A stretch of 64,000 nucleotides of DNA. Origin: Ignelater luminosus. Taxonomy: Eukaryota > Arthropoda > Insecta > Coleoptera > Elateridae. The stretch covers positions 23,419-87,418 of the forward strand of contig VTPC01090901.1 of assembly GCA_011009095.1 (NCBI GenBank), written 5' to 3'. Below, one piece after another: positions 1 through 12,329 of the stretch. The translations under genes and the position numbers were made by a program. The notes beneath the pieces are model-generated. The model saw only the letters and a program-made list of their open reading frames with translations, was not told where the DNA came from and ran no database searches. The stretch's first letter is position 1, and each line of letters starts with the position of its first letter.

Positions 1-3000
1 CAACATTGTGTTGTTTTTAAAGAAAATGTTAGGTTACAACAAGTTGCCCGTGCATAGAAATAACATGAGACTTAATTTACGATTATATTTATTGTTTACG
101 CCCATTAGAATTGTAAACAAACCCTTACTTAATTTTCTTGTAAGCCTTCAAAGATTCTGGCGTTACTTCTCACGGTACTGTAAAAGTTTTAAAAATTATT
201 TTTGCGTAGGACCCACATGCTTTATCCGAGATTTCAAGATGCACTGACAAAATGAAGTTAAATACATCACCTAATGCTACAGTCACAGAGACATCTATTA
301 TTGTTTTGACAAAACAGCAACTTACGCTAATTCCCCGATTACGCTATTGCCCCGGTCTCCCCTACATGTAACGGAAGCGAAAAGTGAATGTTACAACCTT
401 ATCACTCAAGTTCACTAAGCCATAAATAAGTGAGATTGTTATTTTATTTATTTAAACAAAGAAATGCTTTTTTAACGAACGAGGGATGCTTGTTTTAAAA
501 CAAAAGAATTCTTGAAATTTTTTTTAAATATGGTCGTTACAAGATTTGCATGCTAGACTACAAACAACAATCTTCAGGTGAACTTCTAACGAGCACATTT
601 ACCACACCTTGATAGTTTTCTTGCTACTAGCTGTCTAGCTCTGTAAATACGGCGATTTTACATTCCATTTTGATTTTATTGAATTTTAGATGGATGTTTT
701 TTAGTCATTTAGAGATATACAGCTGCGTCTTATTACTACTTAAAACACGCTTAATGGGCTAATAACTAAACGAGATTTTGGTTTTGTTTATTTAAACAAG
801 AAATCTTTAAAGCTTTTATGGATTTACAACATAATATGAGTAATGTGAATTTAATAATTTTACAAAAATACATACTTATTGCTGTGGATTGTGGCTAAGA
901 TCAGAAAAATACAAAATATAATATTTAAAAGGTGACAATCCACTGCAATATATAAATAAATATGATATGTGAATTGAGACTTCAAGAGTTAAATCAAGAT
1001 AAGTAACGAAAAACTGCAATTGTTGAAACTTTCTTTTGTTATTGAAAGCAAAAGAAATTTATTATTATTAAAATGATGTGTTCTTCTCCACGGTAGGTTG
1101 CTATAGTAACAACGCAACTGTGAAAGTCTCACAATAGCGTTTACGTGCGTTATTATGTCACTAGGATGAGAATTGAAAAAGTTATAAACTTTACATTCAA
1201 GTTAGTAGCCCCTTTCAAGAGAACTGTAGAATAAACTCGCTTTAAGAAGTTTCTATAAAAAACTATTCACGTAATTTGGATATTTACCAGAAAGATTCTT
1301 TATATATAGAAAAGCAGTTTTTGCTAGCATTCAAAATAATTATCTAATTTATTTTGGGTACCCAAAAAAAAGCTTTCCTCTAAAGAGTATTTAATAAGAA
1401 GAGTGTGAAATCGCAGGTGTTTACTTTCACAAAAATAATACACCTGCCACCTGGATACGATATTTCATTTTACACTCAATGAAACTGACTTCCTAAGCTC
1501 CTCTCCAGAAGGGTGAGTGCTCGCGAGATAAAGGAGAACCTTTTCCGAATACTCGAAATACCTTTCATTTCACTTTAATGTTGAGCCTTGAAATGTAGGC
1601 TAAAGCATAAAGCTCATGTAACATTAATGCTTTCAGTTTCTTTTTTTTTACAACGAATATGAAAAAAAGGATCAAGTGAAAAGAACTAGGGAAAGTTATC
1701 AGAGTAGATATACGTACTACGTATAACAAATTCTGCTCAGAATTGGAACAAAAGATATGCTGCTTTTCGAGAGGGGAATTTGTAATTTTAAATTTCAAAT
1801 TTAACCTTACAGGATTGCACACATCATGGAGACGTGGATACTGAAAATTACAAGAGGTGTTTTCGAGATGGATTTGCGTGCTGCACGCTAAAAACTCATA
1901 TAATATGGTAAAGTATGATGGAGATTCTTTGAAAGTTTTAAATGAGAATCGGAATCTAAATAATGTAAACTTTAGCAAAATTAAATATTTTTTTAAAAAC
2001 AATTCTAGAGAGAAACGCAATAAAAATGGTTTTATTACCTTCTTAATTCTAAAGCGTACAGTTTTGTATTTCGGTTATTATGAAATATTGCGTTCTCGAG
2101 TCTCATTAGCATTCATTATAATTACCTACTTCATTAGCACCTCTGAAGATTTTAAAGCGTGAGAATTTCAGTAGTTGCGGGTTACTATTGTAATTTATAA
2201 TTTTGGAATTTTATCTTACATTTATGCGGTATATTGATAAGAATTTAGCCGAAAGTTCTTCGAGAAAAAATGTTGCTTTAATTATCAGAAATCTATCGAA
2301 TTTATAGGATTCCACGTGTTGTTTATAATAATCATTCTTAGTAACCTTCAAGTGTACAAGAGCATCAGTTTACAATTCTAAATTATCAACTGATCAAGCT
2401 TTATAAAAAAGATTGCCTGAGTTATGTAATTAAAATCAAAAAAATATCATTCAGCATACATACAGTTGTGTGGAAGCTTTCTAAAAAAGACTGCAAGAGA
2501 ACAAACGTTAATTTTACTCTCAAACTGTTTAATACTCAAAATTAAAATAAACTAAAAGGTCAATTCTAAATAAATACTGAGATACTCTAATCAGAAATTT
2601 CTTGATTTTAAAAACAATTTAAATTATTATAAATAAAAACAACTAATAAAACTTTATCTAGAATTATTTCAAGTTCATTCATCATGACGAAACATGACAA
2701 ATTGGACACTAACAATGAAACGAAGAAGAAAGCAGACAGAAAAAGCTCCCTGGTCAAATGAAACAATTCGAAACCGTGACAGAATTCAACATGAAATAAA
2801 TGGCTGTGAAACAAATAAAGTAAATAAAATGATTTATTTCGTAAGTTAACAAAAAAGATTTTAAAAATACAGAGCGGCCTTAACCACAACTATAAATGTG
2901 ATTTATATTTTTCTTTACAATTCTTTTTAAAAATTCTCAATTATATTTATTTATAAAATATAACAAAGATATTTCCAGTCAGTACCTTAACAACCCTGGA

Positions 3001-3950
3001 GGGTTTGTATTTACAACGCAGACCGCATCGTTAGTGAGAACATGCAGGTCCCTCATAAGTTTGTCGTAACAATTTAACTTTGTTTACAGAAATGCGAGTT
3101 TACAGTTCTACTCTATATTTCATTTATTACACCAACTTCAAACAATGAAATTTATCAAATAGGGTTTCATTCTCTTATTGATTAACTTTTACTTTTCCAT
3201 CTCTTATAATGACGAAATAAGCTCAGTAAAAGCAGCATTCTCATCAGAATGTTGATTATTAATTCGCCTGACAAGTTCTAATCCGCTCACGTACATACTT
3301 CCGCAGGGAGTTAGTAAGCCGTGCCTCTACTTTGCAGATCTCTAAGCAAAAGGCAAATAAACTTTCTCCGGAGATTAATAGGACTACCCAAATCACTGGA
3401 GATTAAAAGAATCGAAATAGGGGTTTATCTTACGACTATGAACATTAAAGATGAAGTAGGTTTCTAAACTTTAATGCTTTGAACTATCTTGATCTAGCGT
3501 GGTTACTAGAGAGCTTTGTATTAATAAACAAGTGAATTTATGCAAATTGATATGAATTTTTTTAGAAAGTCTATTAGTAATTGAATCAAAACAAGCATAG
3601 TTTGATTTAGAATTAATTAATAATCAACAGGTGCTGATATTTCTAAAGAACAACCTGAAGTTGTTTCTGAATGTGTTTATCAATAAAGCTCTTTCGAAAC
3701 TTGCAAAATAACATATAGTTAATCATGCAATAAAGAAACCAAACTTAATTATTTTTGTTGTTTACAAAATTAAAAGATAGATAAGAACTCACAGAATTAT
3801 TTTGAGATGCTTATTCCCAAATTTAATTATCAAAGGAAAGTGAGGTTATTTACCATCAAGTTGAATAAAATCAACTTTCCTCAAGTTCAATTATTGATTT
3901 TAATTTTGAATTGTTTAGATTAAATTTTCAGTAGAGACAATCAACTGTTC
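1..3950. other. AT-rich non-coding stretch, no gene seen
   Basis: Both strands are dense in stop codons, and the few open frames (the longest 151 codons, minus strand, 1565-2020) have a biased low-complexity composition and no recognisable motif. The stretch contains poly-A/T runs and many ATTTA-type words. A good GTGAGT donor-like word occurs near 1511, but no convincing exon precedes it. It is most simply intron or intergenic DNA. Confidence 0.6.
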
Positions 3951-5398
3951 TCTTGCTTATTGCGGGCGATTTCATTCATTTACCATACAATGCCGAACAT
4001 CTTCAAGAAATAATAAACAAAATAGAAAAGTTGTTCATCCAAAATATCATAAATGAAGTTAAAACAGTAAAAGCTCAAAAGGGGCCTAAAATCACTGACG
4101 TTTGGAAATCTGCGATTCTTAATATTCAAAAAAGGCAATTTAGTTATGAACTATGTATTTACCCTTGGCATTGCTAATTTTGCAATTTTGTGGTTTAAAA
4201 AGTAAAGCTGCTTCGGTATAGTTTCTTTCACAAGCTTCTTTCTTAATAAAACACTAGACGGAGCACAGTTGCATTACTTCTAGGCCTTCCTTCCGTTCGC
4301 TTCGCTGCTTCTGTTGGGGTACATATGTAGCAAAAACCACTCGGGGCCCCTTTTACGTGGAGACGGGTCGGGCTACGTCTTCCTAAATTCGATAATATCA
4401 GCCCGGGCTTTACCCTCCATTAACCTGCTTAAGAGTCCTAAATATGAACATGGATTGACCATTCCCCCACTAACTATAACAATCCAAGTCTCAACTTTAC
4501 AGAAGTAACCGTTCCTGAGATATGGAATATCTATCAAAAAAAAAACAAAAGACGATTTCCCGTGCTTGGATTGTAAAAATGCCCACGCTTCATCACAACA
4601 GAACAAAAACTTCCAGGTCGATACCATCATGTGTTTCAAAGACGCTGTATATCGTCCAAAAAAGATTGGAGACTATCCCTAAAGAATTTCTGCTTCAAAA
4701 ACGTCCCTTACAAGATTCTCTCGATAACGATAAACAGACTGTCATGCTTATATGACGCGCCGCGCCGTCCCGGAGGAATCTCTGTTATAATAATTTTAAC
4801 GGCATCGGGGAACGGAAAGAAGCACATCATTTCGCGTCTGGCAAAAAACGAGCGTATCTAAACTGTTCGCCGCACCGTCTGCGAATGTCCGGCTGTTAAA
4901 CTACCTCGTGTATTTTGCCTAAAGGCGATTGAGATATTTTTAAATCTTTACATGAGAACGCATCAAAGTATGCATAATTTACAAAAACCAGTTGTTCATC
5001 GGTAATACAAATTATGGCTTGAGGCGCACTTTTACAATTATATATATGGCAATAGTTAAACTTATCTAACGATTGGGATTTTGTGAACTACTGAGCAGTG
5101 AACATCGGGCTCTTGGGCAACTAAAATATTAATTCGGAGGTTAATATGTTGTGTTTTGTTAAGTTTTCTTAGACACCCTAAGGTTTTGCAGAGGTACAAG
5201 ATATTTCTTTAGATTCTGATAAGGAATATCTCAAGAACATTCAGCGATCTCGACTTACCGTTTATAGAATGCCATATGAGTAGATTGCAAAGTATACAGC
5301 ATTTATCTAGCCTAGGTGCTACAGGATTGCAATCTATTTCTTTACATATATTTTCTATTATTTATATCTTTTTACCCATATCGTGTCCGACAACGTTT
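3951..5398. other. Unassigned stretch with a GC-richer patch at about 4250-4900
   Basis: The patch at 4250-4900 is noticeably richer in G, C and CpG than its surroundings (for example around 4340-4410 and 4755-4900) and carries several overlapping short open frames on both strands. None shows a known motif. A 74-codon frame at 3953-4177 (+) is also open but unrecognised. The composition suggests an old inserted element or an untranslated exon, but neither can be shown. Confidence 0.35.
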
Positions 5399-5512
5399 GT
5401 GTCGTTTGTGAAAGAAGCTCACATAAAATTATATGTATGGTACAAGTAATGATATTTATTGAGGTCGTCACCTCCAGGCGTTTGCATTCAGCTTTGGATC
5501 CAATGAAATACG
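5399..5512 (-). repeat. Truncated copy of the segment at 6266-6378
   Basis: About 110 bases, from gtcgtttgtgaaagaa to ggatccaatgaaata, are nearly repeated in the same orientation at 6266-6378. A third, diverged copy lies reverse-complemented near 38,950-39,020. The homology between the two left copies stops abruptly on both sides. This copy is therefore a partial duplicate of the longer repeat that follows. Confidence 0.7.
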
Positions 5513-5600
5513 AGGGTGATCTGAAAAGTTTCCGACCTCACTAAGGCAATAACGATACAGTTTAAAAAAAGAATATTAATCACCCAATTCGCTTTTAGAT
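5513..5600. repeat. Mariner-like terminal motif
   Basis: Directly after the short repeat comes the word cgagggtgatctgaaaagtt, preceded by TA. It resembles the terminal inverted repeats of insect mariner elements, which commonly start with a (C/A)GGGTG-type sequence and continue with ctgaaaagt. No matching inverted end was found within the next kilobase, and no mariner transposase is visible here. It is probably a solo end or a MITE remnant. The assignment rests on this one motif. Confidence 0.35.
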
Positions 5601-5624
5601 TTTAATTGATGACACACAAGAAAC

Positions 5625-7790
5625 TTGTTACGTGCAAAACTGGGTTTAGTGACCCATCCATATACATAACCATATGCCGCCTGTAATGCTAGCTTTTGAC
5701 AGTCGAAGACGGGTCGTGGACGAAGAGAGCATGGAGCCGGCAGTAAACGGTAGTGTAGATATGAGAATCTGAAAAATATTTAGGATCGAGAGGGCGCCAG
5801 CTGCACTAGACAGTTGTTAACCTAATTTAGAAGGGGAGATCCTACAGCTAATCTCCGTATCTAAGACACTGGATGAGAAGCTTATTAAAGTCGAACAGGT
5901 TCGAACATTACACATACGGAAAAAAATCGAGATTGTACTGCACACTCTTAAGATACTTACTTTCTCTTGGTTCCGGAACAGCTGATCACTGAAACAATCT
6001 ATTTGTACGCTAGTACCAAAAGAAAAGTCAAAAAAGTAAATTAATACATTTATTAGTATACTCATAAATCGTTTCAATATAAACACAAATACATACAGAA
6101 AAAGTGCACAAGGGTACATAAAAAACAAGTAAATAATAGATAAATTGGTCACAATAAATTCTTTAATATGCACAAACCACCGACCAGGCGCAACGCACAG
6201 AACGCCGGCGTTATGAAGACAAAACACAATCTTGATAAGAAAACGTTCATGGATATTAAAATGCCGTCGTTTGTGAAAGAAACTCACATAAAATAAAATG
6301 TAAGGTACAAGTAATGATTTTTATTGAGGTCGTCAACTCCAGGTGTTTGCATTCAGCTTTGGATCCAATGAAATATCTAACTAAATTTTTATGAAAGAAA
6401 AGAAAAATTCGCGAAGCTATAAACAACAATATTTACTTTAGAAGAACCTTGCATGTATAAACGAATAAAGGGGAGATTGAATTGATAAATTTTGATGGTT
6501 TTATCTGTATACGATTAATCAAAGCTGAAGAAGCTTCATGATGAGCTTATAACGGCCTCCAGCCTTTGGCAGGGAAATAACCTGTTTTGACTTGACTTGA
6601 TACGATCAAACTAGGAAAATATTGATAATATTTCAGAACCTGAACAGTTGCGCTAACAACTAACAAATAACCGATTCTATTAGTTAAATAATATTATAAA
6701 ATTCTTCACCACTGTGAACTGATACATCAAGGCTTTTCACTAATGTGAAAGAATAGCGCAAAGCTTTTCACAAGAGTGAAACGATGTTACAATAACGTGA
6801 TTCTTAAGCTACTCATAACCAAAGCAAACTGGTGAGAGACGGCGAAATAAAAGCACATTAGCTTCTTCACAAGATTCACAAAATTATTTACCGTAATACT
6901 TGAACTATCCAATAGATCTCCAAGTTTATGGCACAGATTGCACTCAATTCACTGCACTGGATTACACAAGATTTTTTTATAACTAATACATCATATTTCC
7001 AGTGACGAACGACACTTCATATACATTCTTGGATTGAAGGTAGGTGTTGAATGCCATTAGAATGCAAAGCAGTACAGTACTCGTTGAAAGTTCGACGCTA
7101 TAATCTAAATACAAGGAACACAGTAACAACGCTGGTTCCTTCGGAAGGCTTGATAACAATACGGGAGTCGGTACGATAAAGTTACTAGAAGTTCGACATG
7201 AGTTTAGTTGGGTAGGTCCGTCGTTAATACGAAATTGTAGTTACACACACAGCAGTGACACATCTGGTACGTTCCAGGGATTGTCAATAAATTTTTATCG
7301 AAGACTGAGATAATTCACGAGGTTTAAACTCAGGATTTCTCTATAACCTATGCGGATGCTATCTAAACAGTTGGAACAGATCCCGATAGAAAACGTAAAT
7401 ATTCTAAGCCTCAAACTCGCTTAGCCGCAATCTTTCGTCGAACTCCTGAACTGTCTGATGAAATGACACTTCTCCAACCCTAAGAGGGGTTGGTCAAGTT
7501 GATTGATCTGCCTGGGTTCGTGATACCAAAACCACCACTGAAGAGAACGAGGGCGTGAGGTGATTCGGTTGCAAATTCGAGTATTGCCCTATTCAATTAA
7601 CAGAGCAAATGAAAAAATAAATCTTGGCCTGGTCTAGACAAGGTGACAGTTTTACGGTCTAAAGGAGCATAAAGCTTTGAACGTGTAAAAGATCAAGAGG
7701 TAAAATTTCTTTGAAATAGAATATTTGAATTTATAAAATGCGAAATTAGAGGTAATTTTATTATATTCAATGCTCTCGTGCATGGTTTTT
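5625..7790 (+). repeat. Long diverged repeat, copy 1 of a pair
   Basis: This block aligns by eye, with many substitutions and small indels, to the reverse complement of 37,830-39,770. Anchor words run in the same order in both copies: cttgttacgtgca, the cgggtcgtg/cgagtcgtg box, acctaattt followed by ggagatcc, gatcagctgtt, ggatccaatg, ttcacaagat followed by atttaccgt, ggggttggtca, and gaaattagag. No protein family was recognised. A short stretch near 5690-5760 can be read as similar peptides in both copies (RRRVV followed by an acidic patch), which hints at the decayed end of a coding region followed by about 2 kb of non-coding sequence. A short hairpin (ccaaccc/ggggttgg) lies near 7476. It may be a transposable element of unknown class or an ancient inverted duplication. 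Confidence 0.65.
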
Positions 7791-9516
7791 CAGAATAAAA
7801 GAAAACATTTTACTAGAGAATTCTATAGGTATAAGGTCGTTAATTTTAACAATATAAAAGAACGTTAAATGAGAGGCTTCTGTTTTACAGGGAAAAGATA
7901 AAATATAATTTCTAAAGAATAACATATTGTACACAAGGAATGGTTAATAATAATAATGACACGAGTCTAAATTTACATAAGTATATTCCTTTATAACATA
8001 CTCAGGAAGAAAAACCAAACTTGCACTTACAATAACACCTTCAATAATAATTAAAAAACTGACACTATACAAGTTAATTGAATTGTGTTTGCTCATGGGT
8101 TTTATCAATTTGTCCTTTTACTCCAGCAAAATGTTTTCCTATAATATCTAGAGAGTGCTTGCAAAACAAACGAAAACAATTAAACATAAAACGTAATAAA
8201 AGTTGGTAAATACCGAAATTGCCATAAAAAAGCAGACCACCTATGATTTTAAGGTTATGTTTACTGGAATCGTCAAACAAATTTCTTAGCGGATTTAATG
8301 GTATCGAAAGGTGCGTGCACTTTTATACCCCTAATAAAATACAAAATAATCAATCAATCGAAATAATGTAACTTCCACCATTTTAGTACCCTTAAAAAAC
8401 CAAAAGAGATAAAACGAAATTTATTTCATAAACTTCCACGTAGAACTAAAATAAAATTATTTCTGTGTAATTTTAGAGGGTTACAATAAATGGAAATAAT
8501 AATTATTCTTGGTGTGTTTGTATTTTCTTTGCAAATTAACTTAGATAATATAATAATTTAATTTTAAAGGTCTGTTTTAATTCCCAAACCCTTGGGTATT
8601 CTCTTGGAAATTATATTCAGGAAGTTTTTTCACTTCTCAAAATAGTTTGCCTAATATAGGTAATAACAATGTTGTATTGATTCTAGGAATACTTTTTATA
8701 ACATTATAAGTCATACACGGAGATTTCTCATTGATATAATGTGGACTTTATTTATTATTTATCCAGTTTGGAAAATAATCATAGAATGCATCTATAACAA
8801 AAACAAGCTTACAGCCTATGCTTGTTTTGTGACACAATTTATGAAATTAGAAATTTAAAATATACAATTTACACAATTTTTTGAAAAGTAAACGCTTTTT
8901 TGTTTTGTGGAGAAAATATGTTTGTTGTCACATTTTCGAGTAAACAGACAAGTTGAAGTTCTAAAGATTTCTAACCTCCAATTGCCTTGTTTCGTAAACT
9001 TCAGACAAATCTCGACCTTCTGCGGAGAAAAAACTTTACATGTCCAAACGTCGCAAATAAAACTTATAATTTGTTTCGAAAAGTGACGTTAAAAGATAGA
9101 ATTCGTAACGAATAAGATATTTTTTTAACTTTGGTTGTATTTTAATAGTAGAGAGAAATCTTCTCTGCTTCTTTTCTCCATTTCATCCGCTGCAAAAAAA
9201 GCAATAGAAGAAAAGCTTTATACAAAGTAGCGGTACCATAACGTCATACCCAAGAATCGTTTTACCTCAGTCGTACTATTGGGTTTAGAAAACTAAACTA
9301 TAGCATTAACCTCAGTGTGAAGACCGTTCTAGTCTTCCATTGGTTACAGTAAAGAGTAGGGAGTTAGAAGCTACTCTTACATTCTTATCTTTTTCTAGTA
9401 CAATCCAACTGTTAAATTTCTGCAGTTTCATAAACGCCCGCACGTAACTTCAACCACCCTCTAAACTGCAAGACTGTTATTTTGACTTAGGTATTTCCAG
9501 TTTGATGAAACAACCT
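7791..9516. other. AT-rich non-coding stretch, no gene seen
   Basis: Only short open frames are present (68 codons at 8074-8280 on the minus strand is the longest), and none has a recognisable motif. There are poly-A/T runs and no clear repeat. Confidence 0.55.
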
Positions 9517-9710
9517 TTAACAACCAAAAAATGGTAAATGCAGAAATTGTTTCAGCTTGTGTCTTGAAAAACGTATCTTCTCTTCCTCTTCTTTTTGATC
9601 ACTTGAATCGAAGTCTGAAGATGAACGAGATATAGTAGATAAGACTGCCATTGATGCTGGCCTAGTTGGTTGTGACGAACTTTTACCATGTTTACTTGTA
9701 CTTACATAAC
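9517..9710 (-). CDS. Possible terminal host exon, Ser/Glu-rich peptide
   Basis: On the minus strand an AG acceptor (ctgtttacag, ending at 9711) is followed by an open frame of 63 codons to a TAA at 9517-9519. The frame assumes one base of overhang. Its peptide begins YVSTSKHGKSSS, continues through a serine-rich stretch and an acidic run (DQKEEEEK), and ends RHKLKQFLHLPFFGC. The DNA upstream of the acceptor is T-rich, as in an intron. Codon use looks less biased to A/T than in the neighbourhood. The protein is not recognised, and no further exon was found nearby. A GTAAGT word just inside the exon could instead be a donor, which would weaken the call. It could also be a chance frame. Confidence 0.35.
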
Positions 9711-9719
9711 CTGTAAACA

Positions 9720-10385
9720 GCTTCAGTTTTCTTGGATAAGATTAAGAGTAGAATATTGAAAAAAATCAACTAAATAAATATCATCCAATATATATACAGT
9801 TCTGTCTATTTGATCACGTTCAAGCGAATCTATCAGATTTATGAGTGCGTACACTGAATAACTTGTAATGTTATTTTAAAATTTCGTGTCAATTTATTAT
9901 TTCGTGAATATATTTAGTAATTTTTGTATAATAAAACCTTTTGTTGGAAATATTTTTTGATTTATCTCGTACAATGTCTATTTTAGCAGCATGTGCGATT
10001 TTTAGAATTACGCCGTCCCGGGCTAAGTTTGTTTTAATATAAACCAATTCACACCTAAATTTTCCATCGCACATAGGGGTATATTGTGGTCATACAGAAT
10101 TCCTATGTGAAGTTAACTTTTCGTTTCAATATTTCTTTTGTTGTTACGAGCTCTGACATGATCGTTAAATAGGAATGTTTGTTTCCTTGTCTTTATATTA
10201 CTCACGTCCTAATACAGGCGTAGCTTAGTTTATACGATTCACTTTACTGGATCTACCAGAATTGTGCGGATGCTAGAATATAAACATTTTTCTTGATATA
10301 TGGTACCGCGGGTTGAAATTTTATTATTCCAAAAATTTGGAATTTGCTTAATCTTTGTAATACCAAAGTATAGTGGTATATGAAT
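9720..10385. other. No gene seen
   Basis: Short AT-rich frames only. The 61-codon frame at 9889-10074 (-) shows no motif. The piggyBac-like element begins just beyond this stretch. Confidence 0.5.
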
Positions 10386-10390
10386 AACAC

Positions 10391-12325
10391 CATCGGGGGG
10401 TCCGTCTGGACCCCTGTGAAAAATAAGTGCTGGAAGTAGGAATCTTCGTATGATATAAGTTATGCAGTCTTGATATAGAAAATAGACACACTTTTTTATT
10501 ATAAGATGTTTATTGATATTTAATTTAAAGTGATAACACAATTTAAAATTTAACTATTCATTTGAACACGGATAACAAAATTTATTCGAAATCATTTTAC
10601 AGTGATCAGAACAAACGTGTCGTTGACACTTTTGACACCGTTGTCTAACTTTCCTATCCTTTTGACGAGGACAGGCAAAACACCTTCGTTTTTTAGAACT
10701 TTGGTCTTCTTCAATCACAGTCATTGATCATTTCTGATCCCTGAGCTAAACGCTTGGTGCAAATATTTTTATATAGCTTACAATTCTCGTATGGAATCCT
10801 GAGAATTTTGACTTCGTCGGTGTATGTGTGCTAACAACAACGATTTTCCAAGATGCAGAAGAAATTGTCTACGTTTATCTGGCTTCGGTTTCTCTCAATC
10901 AGGAAACTTCTTCATCCATATACAAAATGCATTGACTCCAGCTAAGTCCAGCATATTATAAAAAAAAATCATGGGCCAGCGATAAGTCTTTCTCTTTGTG
11001 GAATATTCTTTTGCTTCTTTATTAATAGTATCTATTCCAGCCTTAGTTTGCGTTGTAGTGGATTATTATGCCAGGTTTGTACTTTGTTGATTCCGATGAA
11101 ACCTTATTGTCATGATGTTATGTAGAATGCAATATGACAGCCGTATTTTTTGCAGGAACATAAGACACTAACGTGCGGTCTTTTGTAAAACAGAACAAAG
11201 AGGAATGCAACTCCCTGTTTCTTTGTGGCAGCAATTTCTTAGGAATATCAACCTTATTTTTCTTCGTAGTACCACAAAGTGTTAGTCCTCGTTGCATCAA
11301 AGCTTTAGATAGTGCAACGCTTGTGAAAAAATTGTCAGTTGTTATTCCATGGTCTATCTGAATGTGACTTATCAAATCAAGGACAATCCTCTTTCCCTGT
11401 TCTTTTTCTGACTGTTGTCCTTTTTTTCCTAGATAGACATCTAGATTGTGAATGTATGGTGTTTCGGTATTGGCACGAGCCCACAACTTCAAACCATACT
11501 TGGCCGGTTTACTTTTCATGAAAGCTCGGCAATATGCTTCATCTTTAGACCATAGCATTTGCAATGGTGCCTTATTCGCTTTCAGGGCTCCCTAAGTAAG
11601 TAATAATTCAATAATAAGCATGCATGTTTTCCTTGCATAAGGATGCTCAGTCTTCCATTGGTTGTATATTAGATACAAATACTTTGAAAGCTTCTTCTAT
11701 GGATGTTATACTCTCGCTAGTTGATGTCAAAGTCTGGCCACTTCTAAGTATATCTCTTTGACGTTTTCTACCCGAACTTTTGTAAGGGGTGGTTGCTCAT
11801 CTCATTCCGGATTTAGCTAAGAAGAAATCTTCCTGTTGATCTTCATTATCATCAGAGTCGGTGTCACTGTTCGTTCCTATCATTTCATCGTCATCTGTCT
11901 CAACCAAATCTTCAGTATCAGATTCTAACAATCCGATAAAATCATCGTCGTAACGTTGAATCATAAACTGAAGTGCTTGGGTTTTTGAAGGTTCCATACT
12001 AAAAACATACGCTGTAAAATATTTATAGGTTAGGTTATGGTATAGGGTGTGGATATTATTGTAAACACAAATATTTAGATTTACTCACTTACATCGAAAG
12101 ATATATAATCTGGATATATAAATAAGTACACTAGTGAATACAAAACAACACTTGTACGAACTTGATTACTATTATTACTGCGTGTTTACATCAATAACAA
12201 GCACAAATGCAGCACCACTGCGTGTATTACAAGTACTCATGCACGCGAACTGTAAAAAGTTTAACTTTCGCAACGGAATTTCAAGTTACTATTGAATACC
12301 AACGGGGGGTCCACTCGGATACCAA
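10391..12325 (-). mobile_element. piggyBac-like DNA transposon, decayed
   Basis: The element is defined by a piggyBac-type transposase remnant flanked by two similar imperfect palindromes. One is cggggggtccgtctggaccc near 10,394 and the other is cggggggtccactcggatacc near 12,305; both are preceded by a gaata(a)cacca-like word. Terminal palindromes starting with runs of G or C are known in piggyBac relatives. The exact ends and TTAA target duplications were not identified, so the limits are approximate. The copy cannot be autonomous because its transposase is broken. Confidence 0.6.
10554..11997 (-). pseudogene. piggyBac-like transposase, frameshifted and internally deleted
   Basis: Transposases of this family excise and insert the element at TTAA. 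The N-terminus (11,997-11,800) begins MEPSKTQALQ and has the acidic stretch typical of the family (TDSDDNEDQQEDFF). The catalytic core is open from 11,564 to 11,118: SKDEAYCRAF carries the first Asp, the GLKLWARA and NLDVYLGK segments follow, and DHGITTDNFFTS carries the second. The third Asp lies in AGID, reached only after frame changes near 11,090-11,060. A C-terminal Cys-rich domain is readable at about 10,720-10,556 (CFACPRQ, then RQRCQKCQRHVCSDHCK) and ends in TAG. Only about 230 bases separate the N-terminus from the core, so a large part of the usual central region is missing. Several frameshifts and stops make it non-functional. Confidence 0.85.
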
Positions 12326-12329
12326 ATAG

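Noticed and set aside
1490..1515. GTGAGT donor-like site on the plus strand
   Set aside because: No acceptor and coding frame could be paired with it.
1565..2020. 151-codon minus-strand frame, the longest non-transposon frame in the first 5 kb
   Set aside because: Low-complexity F/L/K-rich composition driven by AT content, with no motif or splice context.
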